A stretch of 64,000 nt of DNA from DALYDK01 sp031973215. GTDB lineage: Bacteria > Patescibacteriota > Saccharimonadia > Saccharimonadales > CAIOMD01. Positions 1 through 8,588 of the stretch are shown piece by piece. The stretch lies in assembly GCA_031973215.1 (NCBI GenBank), contig DALYDK010000002.1, positions 62,001 to 126,000 on the forward strand. The letters run 5' to 3'. Below the pieces are notes generated by a model. It had not been told where the DNA came from. It saw only the letters and a list, made by a program, of their open reading frames with translations, and did not search any database. Within the stretch, counting starts at the first letter, position 1, and every line of letters starts with the position of its first letter. The position numbers and the translations under genes are program-made.

Positions 1-57
1 TTTAAAAGCATTTCTACCAATGCGGCCGAAACCGTTAATAGCTACTTTAGTTTTCAA
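1..57 (-). CDS. gap: Glyceraldehyde-3-phosphate dehydrogenase, N-terminus only (runs off window)
   Basis: Only the first 19 codons are inside the window. They read M-K-T-K-V-A-I-N-G-F-G-R-I-G-R-N-A-F, the hallmark NAD-binding start (INGFGRIGR) of type I GAPDH, the glycolytic enzyme that oxidises glyceraldehyde 3-phosphate to 1,3-bisphosphoglycerate in the cytoplasm. The start is a TTG codon: a strong purine-rich Shine-Dalgarno (AGGGGAGGG) lies about 4 nt upstream and no ATG is available before the glycine-rich loop. It is transcribed leftward. Family identity is very likely despite the short fragment, because the motif is diagnostic. Confidence 0.9.
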   Translation of the reverse strand, partial: MKTKVAINGFGRIGRNAFK

Positions 58-123
58 TTTACCCTCCCCTGTTAATAAGCTTATGCTAATTATAGCAAAG
101 CCGCCTAAAATTTACTTATAATT

Positions 124-648
124 TTACTTAAACCTTTGAACACACTCTTCAATTATATTAACTGCTTCTTCGGCGTCTCCCCAGCCTAATACTTTAGTAC
201 TACCAGGCTTTTTCAGGTCTTTATAGTGCGTAAAGTGATGCTCAATTTGCTGTTTCCAACGCTCACCTAAATCATCTAGATTGTTAATTTTATCACCGGT
301 GTTTCTATCATCGGCTGGAACGCAAACAATTTTATAATCCATTTCGCCATCATCTTCAAAATTTAAAATTCCAACCACTTTGGCTTGAAGCCAAATTCCT
401 GTTGGCAACGGCTCGTCCGTTACCACCAAAGTATCTAATTCATCGCCATCTTCGTCTAGGGTCTTTGGAATAAAGCCGTAGTTTACCGGCTTTGCAAATA
501 TCTGGGGCTCAACCCTATCAAGCATAAAGGCGGCTCGCTTTCTATCCCACTCAACCTTAAGACTTGAACCTTTTGGTATTTCAATTACTGTATTAATTTC
601 TTTATTTTTATAATCACCTGGATCTAAGACAACATTAAAGTCAGCCAC
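124..648 (-). CDS. ppa: Inorganic pyrophosphatase (family I)
   Basis: Soluble cytoplasmic enzyme that hydrolyses pyrophosphate to two phosphates, pulling biosynthetic reactions forward. The 174-residue length equals the usual bacterial family I size. The family signature D-x-D-x-x-D is seen at residues 67-72 (DGDELD; most members have P in place of E), and the conserved NYGFIP stretch lies just before it at 56-61. The gene stands upstream of gap with the same leftward direction. The start ATG is followed by a typical MADFN-type N-terminus. Nothing appears truncated. Confidence 0.95.
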   Translation of the reverse strand: MADFNVVLDPGDYKNKEINTVIEIPKGSSLKVEWDRKRAAFMLDRVEPQIFAKPVNYGFIPKTLDEDGDELDTLVVTDEPLPTGIWLQAKVVGILNFEDDGEMDYKIVCVPADDRNTGDKINNLDDLGERWKQQIEHHFTHYKDLKKPGSTKVLGWGDAEEAVNIIEECVQRFK

Positions 649-704
649 TTATTACCTCTAAATAGTTTAGTTAATATATATTACTAGTATACAATAGAGC
701 CGAA

Positions 705-1322
705 ATGAAAATAATATCTCATCGTGGTAAATATTCTAAAAAATCCCACGAAAATAGCATAAAGACTATACTGAGGACAGATAAATTATTGCCAAAATAC
801 ATAGAAATTGATATCCAACAAAACTACCAAGGAGATCTTATACTCAGTCACGACCTAGTCGCAGACATGAACCATCAAGAACAAAAACAATTACCACGAC
901 TTATCGATTTATTAAATAATACCCTGAAATCAACTCTTCTTATAGAAATAAAACAACCGGGTATCTCTAAAAAAATATTAGCTTTAATTAATAAAAAAGG
1001 CGCTAATTCTTTTACGACTTTTAGTCTAGAGGATGCCGTCTACATTAAAGATAATGCAAATTATGAAGTATTCATTATGCAGCGCGTCCATCCTTTTGGA
1101 CTTATGAAAAAATGCCTACACAATAAGCTTGACGGTGTAGGCGTTAATAAAAACTGGCTAGTACTTTTGCCCTTTATATACAGAAAATGCCAGTCAAATA
1201 ATAAAAAAATGTTTCTATACACAGTAAATAGTAAGCCGCTTGCAAGGTTTTTGACTGTTATTATGCCAAATATCTATATATGTACCGATAATACTAAAGA
1301 ATTTTCTGAATCACTGAGGTAG
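705..1322 (+). CDS. Glycerophosphodiester phosphodiesterase family protein (short form)
   Basis: The 205-residue protein opens with HRG (6-8) followed by EN (16-17), E34/D36 and HD (49-50). This is the metal and catalytic pattern of the GDPD TIM-barrel family, which hydrolyses glycerophosphodiesters to glycerol 3-phosphate and an alcohol. There is no signal peptide, so it is probably cytoplasmic. It is shorter than the roughly 240-250 residues usual for UgpQ, so some barrel elements are reduced. A -10-like TATACAAT ends only about 9 nt before the ATG and no Shine-Dalgarno is visible, suggesting a leaderless mRNA. The 3' end overlaps the convergent FAS1 gene by 12 nt. Confidence 0.75.
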   Translation: MKIISHRGKYSKKSHENSIKTILRTDKLLPKYIEIDIQQNYQGDLILSHDLVADMNHQEQKQLPRLIDLLNNTLKSTLLIEIKQPGISKKILALINKKGANSFTTFSLEDAVYIKDNANYEVFIMQRVHPFGLMKKCLHNKLDGVGVNKNWLVLLPFIYRKCQSNNKKMFLYTVNSKPLARFLTVIMPNIYICTDNTKEFSESLR

Positions 1323-1889
1323 CAATACGCCATCTATCTCATAGACGGCGCCATTTTTAGCGGGTATACCTGCCTTAGTAACCTGCCATTTGTCACCCTT
1401 CATATCTACAATGTATAGATTTTTGTCTTCACTTTTAACTACAATCTCCGACCCGTTCATGGTCTTAATTTTTAGGCCCTCGACCATTGCATCTGGTTCA
1501 ATTTTTCCGCTTGCAATGTGATAATTAACTACGTTTTTTGTTAATTCTGTGTCTGTTTGCTTAAATAAGTCTTTGACAGCTTGATCGCTATTTTTATAAC
1601 CATCGTTCGTAAAAGCAAAAACAGTGTATGGAGTTGTGCCTTCAAGGTCGGTATATAAACCAACTGCTTTAAGCTGTTTCTCGAAATCGTTAAGATCTTT
1701 TGACGAAGAAATTATAGAGGCGATACTTTCGGTAGGCTCCTTATTTTGGTCAGCAATATTTGTAGACGAAGTGGTTTGCTCCGGATTCATTGTAACTAAT
1801 TTGTATGCTCCAAAACCTATTGCAGAGATAATTAAAATAATAATAATTAGTAAAATAATTATTCTTTTTTTATGAGATTTTTCCACCAT
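1311..1889 (-). CDS. Membrane-anchored fasciclin (FAS1) domain protein
   Basis: 192 residues. A basic N-terminus and a strongly hydrophobic segment at about 9-31 form a signal anchor, followed by a Ser/Thr/Glu-rich linker and one FAS1 domain (about 55-190). The FAS1 landmarks are a T-P-Y-T-V-F-A-F-T-N-D box at about 88-98 and a Y-H-type box followed by a conserved C-terminal I-D-G-V-L. FAS1 domains mediate cell-surface adhesion. For this host-dependent lineage a role in attachment is attractive but only inferred. The gene runs convergently into the GDPD gene and sits downstream of trxB in the same direction. Confidence 0.8.
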   Translation of the reverse strand: MVEKSHKKRIIILLIIIILIISAIGFGAYKLVTMNPEQTTSSTNIADQNKEPTESIASIISSSKDLNDFEKQLKAVGLYTDLEGTTPYTVFAFTNDGYKNSDQAVKDLFKQTDTELTKNVVNYHIASGKIEPDAMVEGLKIKTMNGSEIVVKSEDKNLYIVDMKGDKWQVTKAGIPAKNGAVYEIDGVLLPQ

Positions 1890-1937
1890 TCACTTAAGCC
1901 TTTAATTATATTCTTAATGATAACTAAAAAGGGTCTT

Positions 1938-2870
1938 TTAGTCTAATTTTGTAGACTCAAGATATTCTCTTATTCGCAGAGCTGCAGTTGCACCCTCGCC
2001 CACTGCGCTTGCTATTTGCATTGTTGCACCGCTCCTAACATCGCCGGCGGCAAAAACACCCTTAATGTTAGTTTCTAGCCGTTCATTAGTTTTAATTAGA
2101 CCAATTTCGTCTAGTTCTAATTTGCCGTTTAAGAACTGAGTATTTGGTAGTAGTCCTATGAAAACAAAAACACCGTCCACTGCAAATTCTACTTCTTTAC
2201 CGGTATTTTTGTCAGTTCCGACAACTTTATTTACAAAATTATCATCACCAAGAATTTTATCTGTTGTTGTGTTCATGTGAACAGTAATTTTATTGTTTTT
2301 TTCAAGCTCTTGGACTAGGACATCGGAAGCTCTAAATTTATCACCTCGTACCAATAAATGAATTTCACTAGCAAATTTAGTTAAGAATAATGCTTCTTGA
2401 ACGGCAGAATTACCACCACCAACTACGACAATTTTTTTATCTCTATAAAATGCACCGTCGCAAGTTGCGCAGTAATGCACTCCCCTTGCGTAGTACTTGT
2501 CTTCGCCCTCAATACCAAGCCTTTTATAATCGCTACCCGTAGCCACTAATACTGCCTTGGCTAAAATATCACCGTCGGTAGTTGCTAGTTTAATACGTCC
2601 GTCGGGATGCTTTTCAATATTACTAACTTCCCCAAGCTCAATTTTGGCACCAAATCTTTCAGCTTGCTTTCTAAGTGCCTCAGAAAGATCAAGCCCACTT
2701 ATGCCTTCTGGAAAACCAGGATAATTATCTACCCAGTCAGTTGTGGCAGCTAAACCGCCAATTATACCTTTTTCAAGTAGGACAGTTTCTATGTCTTCTC
2801 TGGTTGTGTAGATTGCTGCTGCTAGAGCAGTGGGACCCGCACCAATAGTAACTACGGAATATTCCTTCAT
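1938..2870 (-). CDS. trxB: Thioredoxin reductase (NADPH)
   Basis: 310-residue flavoprotein that reduces thioredoxin or glutaredoxin-like partners with NADPH. The FAD-binding GAGPTALAAA motif is at 10-19, the redox-active C-A-T-C pair at C134/C137, the NADPH-binding V-V-G-G-G-N-S-A loop at about 148-156, and the C-terminal FAD motif F-A-A-G-D-V-R at about 273-279. Length is normal for the low-molecular-weight bacterial type. It lies 23 nt downstream of a glutaredoxin-like gene transcribed the same way, so the two probably form a two-gene redox operon. ATG start with AAAGGAT-type Shine-Dalgarno. Confidence 0.95.
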   Translation of the reverse strand: MKEYSVVTIGAGPTALAAAIYTTREDIETVLLEKGIIGGLAATTDWVDNYPGFPEGISGLDLSEALRKQAERFGAKIELGEVSNIEKHPDGRIKLATTDGDILAKAVLVATGSDYKRLGIEGEDKYYARGVHYCATCDGAFYRDKKIVVVGGGNSAVQEALFLTKFASEIHLLVRGDKFRASDVLVQELEKNNKITVHMNTTTDKILGDDNFVNKVVGTDKNTGKEVEFAVDGVFVFIGLLPNTQFLNGKLELDEIGLIKTNERLETNIKGVFAAGDVRSGATMQIASAVGEGATAALRIREYLESTKLD

Positions 2871-2893
2871 AAAAATAGTATCCTTTCTGTAAT

Positions 2894-3142
2894 TTATGCC
2901 ACTGCAGGGGCTAGTTTAGCCAAATTGTAGCCTACAATAACTTCTTTTGAATCATCATTTTTTGTAACAACCGTAACTGGTACCGCTAATTGGCCTGATA
3001 TTTCGAGAGCTTCCTTGGCTCTTTCGGGTGATTCATCTAAATTTACTTCGTCGTACGAAAAGTTTTTACTAGTTAACCATTTTTTTACCATAACGCAGTA
3101 GGCGCAAGTATTGGTTGTATAAATTGTTATATTTTTTGCCAT
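2894..3142 (-). CDS. Glutaredoxin-like (NrdH/Grx) redox protein
   Basis: 82-residue thioredoxin-fold protein with the redox pair C13-A-Y-C16 near the N-terminus and a T-V-P-type cis-proline segment (A-V-P-V-T-V) in the second half. This is the minimal glutaredoxin/NrdH layout. It is the first gene of an operon with trxB, which suggests that it is reduced by TrxB as NrdH proteins are. Its target (ribonucleotide reductase or another enzyme) is not shown in the window. A TATAAT-type -10 and a perfect 16-bp palindrome lie just upstream. A second paralogue is at 26352-26603. Confidence 0.85.
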   Translation of the reverse strand: MAKNITIYTTNTCAYCVMVKKWLTSKNFSYDEVNLDESPERAKEALEISGQLAVPVTVVTKNDDSKEVIVGYNLAKLAPAVA

Positions 3143-3162
3143 AATTTTTCCTTGTATTGTGT

Positions 3163-3195
3163 ATTATATCACGTTAAATACGCTATATATAGCGT
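3163..3195 (-). promoter_or_regulatory. Promoter and perfect 16-bp palindrome upstream of grx-trxB
   Basis: ACGCTATATATAGCGT at 3180-3195 is a perfect palindrome. A -10 hexamer TATAAT (minus strand, 3168-3163) follows it toward the glutaredoxin gene, so the palindrome sits at or above the -35 position and could be an operator for the redox operon. It also lies only 4 nt after the end of the FKBP gene, so a stem-loop role in ending that transcript is possible, although no T-run follows on the minus strand. Confidence 0.5.
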
Positions 3196-3198
3196 TTT

Positions 3199-3717
3199 TT
3201 AATTAATTTTTAACAAAGTTACGTCAAATACCAAATCGGCATTAGGGCCAATATCGGTGCCTGCTCCGGCTTCGCCGTAAGCCAAGTTACTTGGAATAAT
3301 TAGCCTTCTGGTTTCACCTACTTTCATACCCGGAATCCCCTGAGTCCAGCCGGCAATTACTCCGCTTAGCGGAAATGTTGCGGGTTGACCACTATCAAGT
3401 GAACTTTCAAAAATTTTTCCGCTACTTGCTAAAGCTCCAGTGTAATGTACAGTAACCGAATCGGATTCTTTAACAGTGGCTTCGCCTTCACCTGGTTGAA
3501 TTGTAATTGTTTTTAGTTCGCTAACATCTGCAATTGGCTCAAAATTTTGTAATTGTGTACCTTTCAATTTACCCTCCTCGGATGGTGTATTAGTTGCATT
3601 GATTTGTTCTTGTGTGTTTTTATTGTCAATAAATGAATAGACTGTTACGCCTAGAATAAAGACAACAAAAATAATTGTTATTAGCAGAATACCTGCTCGT
3701 TGGGCCTTTTCCGACAC
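3199..3717 (-). CDS. Membrane-anchored FKBP-type peptidyl-prolyl isomerase
   Basis: 172 residues with an N-terminal hydrophobic anchor (about 10-29), a short polar linker, and an FKBP domain from about 65 to the C-terminus. FKBP landmarks are V-T-V-H-Y-T-G, G-K-I-F-E-S-S, the W-T-Q-G-I-P-G-M-K-V-G-E core and I-P-S-N-L-A-Y-G, followed by a final L-V-F-D-V-T-L-L. It should speed proline isomerisation in proteins folding outside the membrane. It precedes the grx-trxB operon but is separated from it by a palindrome. The domain looks complete. Confidence 0.9.
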   Translation of the reverse strand: MSEKAQRAGILLITIIFVVFILGVTVYSFIDNKNTQEQINATNTPSEEGKLKGTQLQNFEPIADVSELKTITIQPGEGEATVKESDSVTVHYTGALASSGKIFESSLDSGQPATFPLSGVIAGWTQGIPGMKVGETRRLIIPSNLAYGEAGAGTDIGPNADLVFDVTLLKIN

Positions 3718-3792
3718 CTATACCTCCAAATTTTTTTGTAACTTACTAGTAAATTATTATAACAAATTGATAATTAACTTAAAGCTGAAACC

Positions 3793-6672
3793 TTAGGCCT
3801 TTTTTATCTTGTGGCTTGATTTTTTAACTAGATATACCAAGCCAATAGCTATCGCAAGCAGTATTACGACTCCGCTTAGTGCAGGGGCAATACGACCAAT
3901 TAGTATGCTAGCTACAACTGTAATTATTAACCAGCTAAGTCCGAGTTTTCTTGATACATTAATTTTCAAAAACTCGGCACCTAGGTAATAGTATGGAAAC
4001 ACTGTGATAACTAGTAGGGTGCTAGAAAGAAGTCCAAAAATAATCAGGACTGCTAAACCTTGCCAGAATGGGCTAAGAATAGCTAATGGAGTAATTGCCA
4101 CAACAGCGGTTAAACTAGTGGCAATCAATGGCCTAAACCTTTCTTGCAAGCCCTCTACAATAGCATCTACCGGACCCATACCAGACTTACGAGCCTGATT
4201 GGCATAATCTGTTAATAATATTGTATTTTTAATACTCAGTCCTATAAGAGCAAAAAAGCCTAACATAGCAAAGAAGCTAAATGGGTTATCTGTCAAATAT
4301 AGACTAAGAGTTATTCCAAAGAAGCTAAATGGTATTGCAAAGAAGATTAATATTGGCTGAAGCAATGATCTGAATTGTATGGCCAATAATATATATATAG
4401 ATAACAAGATCAGCGGGAAAGCGATACCAAGTACCGCAAAACTTTCCTGATTTTCAGCCTCTTGCCCTAAGTCAAACTGAATAGCATCCTTGTCTAGGCC
4501 GTAAGATTCTACTTTTTCTGGTGTGAATTCGTTATTTATTGCCTCCTCTGCCAAGTTAAACAACCTAGTCGTGTCTGACGCATCAAACTCTGCGCTAACT
4601 GGAACCCTTAGGTTTCCATCAGACCTAACGAATGTATTTGGATTAGGTGGATTTACATTAGTGACTGTTGCGGTTGTTCCATCTGGCCTGGTAACAGTCA
4701 GAGTCTCAAAGAAAGCGGCAATATCGTTAGCTAATTTGAACGAAGCCTCTCTATTATCATCTACAACCACTACGGTGAACGGTTGAGCGGGTGGTCCTGC
4801 ATCTAGCTGGACTACTTTGGACTGGACCTGCGGTAAGCCAGAATCTAGTTCTTTCTGTACTTTATCTACCAACTGCGGAGATCTAATATCCCTTTTCGAA
4901 TAAGATATTAACTTAATGCTCAAAGTTGCATCTCTTGTACTGCCCGTATTGTATAGTGAGCTATATTCTAAATTCTCGCCTAAAGTCTTGTATACCAATT
5001 CTGTAGCTTGGTTAGTTAGCTGTTCAGCGGTTTGTAAATTAGTGCCTGGAGCAAATGACAGCGTAACCTGCATATTATTAGCGTCTTTAGAAGATGGAAA
5101 TATGTTAAACGCTACCTTTGTACCAAAATATCCTCCAGCGCCAATGAAAAGCACACCAACAAATATTGCGGCCATTCCAACTGCCGTTAATTTTTTGTAT
5201 GATCCTTTTGCCCACAGCATCGGTTTTGCTATAAATTTTGCTAGCTTTTGCTCAATGCCTGCAGCCACTTCTTTAACACCTTTTTCTCCCATGGATTTTT
5301 TGTTAAGTAGTAAGAATTTAGCAAAAAACGGAATAAAAATTAAAGATACTAGCAAGCTTATTAATAATGCAGAAATAACAGTTGCGGGTATGGCTCTAAT
5401 GAATGTTCCCAAGATACCCCCTACGAACAGCAGTGGAACAAAACTCAGCACCGCCACAAATGTAGCACTAAGCATTGCTCTACTAATTTTCCTAGTTGCT
5501 TCAGAGACCGCTTTTCTGGCGTCTTTTTGTTTTTTGCGCTGAGCATCTATTGCTTCTACCATTATTATTGTGTCGTCGACTATTAAGGCTAAACTAAGAA
5601 TCAGAGCGAAGAGCGTTATTACATTTAAGGTAAAGCCCAACAAGTACAAAAGGCCAATGACAGCAAAGATAATTATAATAAGTGCAAAAACAGTTATTAA
5701 TGAAGCTCTTAGGGCAATAACCAAAGCTCCTACTAACAATACCGCCAAAAGTGCAATTAATAATTCTCTCTGCAATTCTGCTATATTGCTTTTTATTTCT
5801 GGGGCATAGCTGGCACTCACCACAAAACCCACGCTATTATCTTTTTGAGTAGAGGCAATTTCAGAAACGGCTTCATTTACCTGGCTGTCAAATTTCAGTA
5901 AATCGGCATCTGTTTTCTTAGAAACTCCAACCAGAACAGATGGATATAGCTCATTCATACCCGACTCTCTCTGACCATAGGCATCGAATGTTTTTTGAAT
6001 TACCTGACTCTGGCCCGTGAAAGGATTAATAGCCGTATTAAAAGGATTAATTACAAAGGCTTTTTCTACAGTATCAAGGTTTTTTTCATTTAATGACTTA
6101 GTAAACGATTCTGCAGCAAGTAGTAAATCAGCTGTTGGCTGACCGCTTTTACCATATACTGAAATACCAATGTCAACAGGTTCTAATTGAATACCTGCGG
6201 GGCTAAAATATGGAGCGCTAACTGTAACCGTTGCTTGCTCAGGTAGTACATTATTCTTCTGCAGTTCACTCTCTAATTGTTTAGCAGCCTCTTGAGCGTT
6301 TACAGTCTCTTCGTATTGAATAAAAACATTAAAGAAATTATCGAATGACTGTGACTGTACAGAAGCAACCCCATTCTGCTTCATCGCAGTTTCTGCAATT
6401 GGTTTCGCAACCTTCGAGTCTACTGTTTCTGCATTGCCGATATATGTTCCGTTAATACTCGCCACAGGGAAGTTAATACTCGGGAATCCTTCTCTTTTTA
6501 GGAGCGTTGTGTAGCTAATTACTCCAAATGCCAAAATCAACAGCATTAACAAAGCTGTAAATTTCGGTCTGTCGAAAAAAAACAAACTAAATTTTGGCAA
6601 CAATTTAGCGTCTTTCTTAGTGAACTTCACTTTTTCAGCACTACTTTGTTTCTTGGCTTTTTTCCCCGGCAA
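3793..6672 (-). CDS. RND superfamily (AcrB-like) transporter
   Basis: 959 residues with the two-fold RND layout: a TM helix near 40-60, a large extracytoplasmic loop (about 60-300), a bundle of helices (about 300-470), a TM helix near 500-520, a second large loop (about 520-745) and a second helix bundle (about 750-955). The first bundle contains A-L-I-V-D-D-T-I-I-M-V-E-A, matching the RND proton-relay D-D-x-I-V-x-x-E motif in TM4. AcrB homologues are about 1,030-1,050 residues, so the loops are shortened. No membrane-fusion protein or outer-membrane channel is encoded nearby, so it probably works alone in a single-membrane cell. The substrate is unknown (drug, lipid or peptide). Confidence 0.85.
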   Translation of the reverse strand: MPGKKAKKQSSAEKVKFTKKDAKLLPKFSLFFFDRPKFTALLMLLILAFGVISYTTLLKREGFPSINFPVASINGTYIGNAETVDSKVAKPIAETAMKQNGVASVQSQSFDNFFNVFIQYEETVNAQEAAKQLESELQKNNVLPEQATVTVSAPYFSPAGIQLEPVDIGISVYGKSGQPTADLLLAAESFTKSLNEKNLDTVEKAFVINPFNTAINPFTGQSQVIQKTFDAYGQRESGMNELYPSVLVGVSKKTDADLLKFDSQVNEAVSEIASTQKDNSVGFVVSASYAPEIKSNIAELQRELLIALLAVLLVGALVIALRASLITVFALIIIIFAVIGLLYLLGFTLNVITLFALILSLALIVDDTIIMVEAIDAQRKKQKDARKAVSEATRKISRAMLSATFVAVLSFVPLLFVGGILGTFIRAIPATVISALLISLLVSLIFIPFFAKFLLLNKKSMGEKGVKEVAAGIEQKLAKFIAKPMLWAKGSYKKLTAVGMAAIFVGVLFIGAGGYFGTKVAFNIFPSSKDANNMQVTLSFAPGTNLQTAEQLTNQATELVYKTLGENLEYSSLYNTGSTRDATLSIKLISYSKRDIRSPQLVDKVQKELDSGLPQVQSKVVQLDAGPPAQPFTVVVVDDNREASFKLANDIAAFFETLTVTRPDGTTATVTNVNPPNPNTFVRSDGNLRVPVSAEFDASDTTRLFNLAEEAINNEFTPEKVESYGLDKDAIQFDLGQEAENQESFAVLGIAFPLILLSIYILLAIQFRSLLQPILIFFAIPFSFFGITLSLYLTDNPFSFFAMLGFFALIGLSIKNTILLTDYANQARKSGMGPVDAIVEGLQERFRPLIATSLTAVVAITPLAILSPFWQGLAVLIIFGLLSSTLLVITVFPYYYLGAEFLKINVSRKLGLSWLIITVVASILIGRIAPALSGVVILLAIAIGLVYLVKKSSHKIKKA

Positions 6673-6730
6673 AACACCCTCCTAATTAATTAAGCTTTAA
6701 AATCAATTTTAGCACGACTTACTTTACAAT

Positions 6731-8506
6731 TTATAGTGATATTTCAAAACTTTTTAGTTTTTTCTTAGCTGAATCAGTTTGAGCACTGCTGACCTTTAGT
6801 AAGCTTGAATAAATACCTCCGCTTACGGCAAGTTCCGCAGGTGTGCCTATTTCATCTACCTGACCGTTTTTAAGAGTAATTATTTTGTCTACATGCGCAA
6901 TGGTACTAAGCCTGTGCGCAATAATAATTGTGGTACGATTTTTCATTAACCTATTTAGAGCTTCTTGAACCATAACTTCACTTTTGTTATCTAGGCTACT
7001 CGTAGCTTCGTCTAGAACTAATATAGGAGCGTCTTTTAGTAGAGCCCTGGCTATTGCTATTCTCTGTTTTTGGCCGCCGCTTAGCTTTAGGCCTCTTTCG
7101 CCAATTTGGGTGCTATAGCCTTTTTCTAGCTTTTCAATAAATTCTGATGCATTTGCATTTTTTGCTGCCTGTTTTATTTTCGCAAGTTGAATATTTTCAT
7201 CGGCGTAGGCAATATTTTCTTTTATTGTTCCACTAAAAAGTGCTGGCTCTTGGAACACTACTCCAATATTTTGGCGCAAAGATTTTTTGCTAACACTATT
7301 AATGTTCTGCCCATCAATAGATATTTCACCGCCGTTCGCATCGTAAAGCCTTAATAGTAAATTTGTTAGAGTAGTCTTGCCTTCTCCGCTTTCACCAACC
7401 AGTGCAACTTTTTCGCCTGGTTCAATGTTAAAAGATATATCCCTTAGAACCTGTTTTTTATCGTAAGCAAAAGACACATTACTAAATTCTATAGACGGTT
7501 TTTTAAATTTTAATTCCTTGGTTGCATCATTATCTTCGTTTTCGTTTTCAGATACAAGCGACATTACTTCGAAATAATCCTTGCTATCGGCAATTGCTTT
7601 TTGAGTGTTATCTACCAAAAAACTAATTGTAAAAATTGGAATTCTAATTTGCATAGCATATAAAATTAATGCTACCGCCTGACCTGGGCTAAATACTCCT
7701 TTAGCCCCTTGCACAAAAATAAACAAATAAACCAAAAAGAAAATAACATTAAGTACCAGTCTCCGCTGGACATCTTTTTTATGCCAATAAGCCGATTGTG
7801 GCTTATTAATGACAACAGCTTTTGAAACATATTTATTAAATTTACCAAGTTCGTACTTTTCTTTAATAAAACTCTTTACAACCTTAATTTGGTTAATTAC
7901 TTCTGCGAACCTACCACTGGCAATGTCTAAATTTTCATTTTTTTCTTTTTGATACTTTTGCCAAACGTTGCTAGTTCTAAGAGTCAAAAATATATAAATT
8001 GGATACAAACTGCCAAGTAAAACAGCAACCTGCCAGCTATAGTACGCTACAATTCCAAGCGCAATAATTGTAGAAAAAATAAACTGCAAAAAGTTATTGC
8101 TAAGCATTTGCATAAAATTAGTAATTTGGTTAATTGATCTATTTAACCTATTAATAATTTTCCCGGAAAGCTCTGTATCAAAGTAGCTTTGCGGTAAATC
8201 TAAAACTTTTTGGTAATACCGAAAACTTAGCAGCCTAAATAGCTTCATAGAAAGCTGATCACCCCAGTATCCACTAATGTTGTTGCCAACTGTAGACACT
8301 ACCTCAATAGCAAATATACCAACAGCCAACCAAACCATATAACTAATGTCGGCATTGGTTCCTTTTTGCATTTCATCTATCGCCCAACCACTTAACAATG
8401 GCATAAGAAGACCAATTATGCTCAACAAAACGGTAAATATACTTATGGCCAAATAATAGCGCCATAGCTCTTTACTGTATTTAACTATTTTCCAAATTTG
8501 ATTCAT
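6731..8506 (-). CDS. ABC transporter, fused permease-ATPase (MsbA/LmrA type exporter)
   Basis: 591-residue half-transporter: six-helix type I exporter domain (about 15-310) followed by a nucleotide-binding domain. The NBD shows Walker A G-E-S-G-E-G-K-T (about 370), signature L-S-G-G-Q-K-Q-R (about 473), Walker B I-L-V-L-D-E-A (about 493-499) and a switch histidine in I-I-A-H-R-L-S. A homodimer is expected because no partner half-transporter is adjacent. Substrate (lipid, peptide or drug) cannot be told from sequence. It is the next gene downstream of the large structured RNA's terminator and 58 nt upstream of the RND gene. Confidence 0.9.
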   Translation of the reverse strand: MNQIWKIVKYSKELWRYYLAISIFTVLLSIIGLLMPLLSGWAIDEMQKGTNADISYMVWLAVGIFAIEVVSTVGNNISGYWGDQLSMKLFRLLSFRYYQKVLDLPQSYFDTELSGKIINRLNRSINQITNFMQMLSNNFLQFIFSTIIALGIVAYYSWQVAVLLGSLYPIYIFLTLRTSNVWQKYQKEKNENLDIASGRFAEVINQIKVVKSFIKEKYELGKFNKYVSKAVVINKPQSAYWHKKDVQRRLVLNVIFFLVYLFIFVQGAKGVFSPGQAVALILYAMQIRIPIFTISFLVDNTQKAIADSKDYFEVMSLVSENENEDNDATKELKFKKPSIEFSNVSFAYDKKQVLRDISFNIEPGEKVALVGESGEGKTTLTNLLLRLYDANGGEISIDGQNINSVSKKSLRQNIGVVFQEPALFSGTIKENIAYADENIQLAKIKQAAKNANASEFIEKLEKGYSTQIGERGLKLSGGQKQRIAIARALLKDAPILVLDEATSSLDNKSEVMVQEALNRLMKNRTTIIIAHRLSTIAHVDKIITLKNGQVDEIGTPAELAVSGGIYSSLLKVSSAQTDSAKKKLKSFEISL

Positions 8507-8532
8507 TGTCTTTTTATAAGTATAAAGCTTTT

Positions 8533-8587
8533 AAATAAAAAAATCGTTCCAGCAAAACACTAAATTGTTTAATGTTCTATTGGAACG
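8533..8587 (-). terminator. Intrinsic terminator closing the large structured RNA
   Basis: On the minus strand CGTTCCA (8587-8581) pairs with TGGAACG (8551-8545), with an inner AAACA/TGTTT stem extending the hairpin, followed at once by ATTTTTTTATTT (8544-8533). This is a classic stem plus U-run for transcripts coming from the 9354-8589 RNA. It begins directly at the foot of the RNA's closing stem. Confidence 0.75.
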
Positions 8588-8588
8588 A

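Noticed and set aside
4916..5542. 208-residue ORF antisense to the RND gene
   Set aside because: Shadow ORF in the wrong frame of a clear transporter gene.
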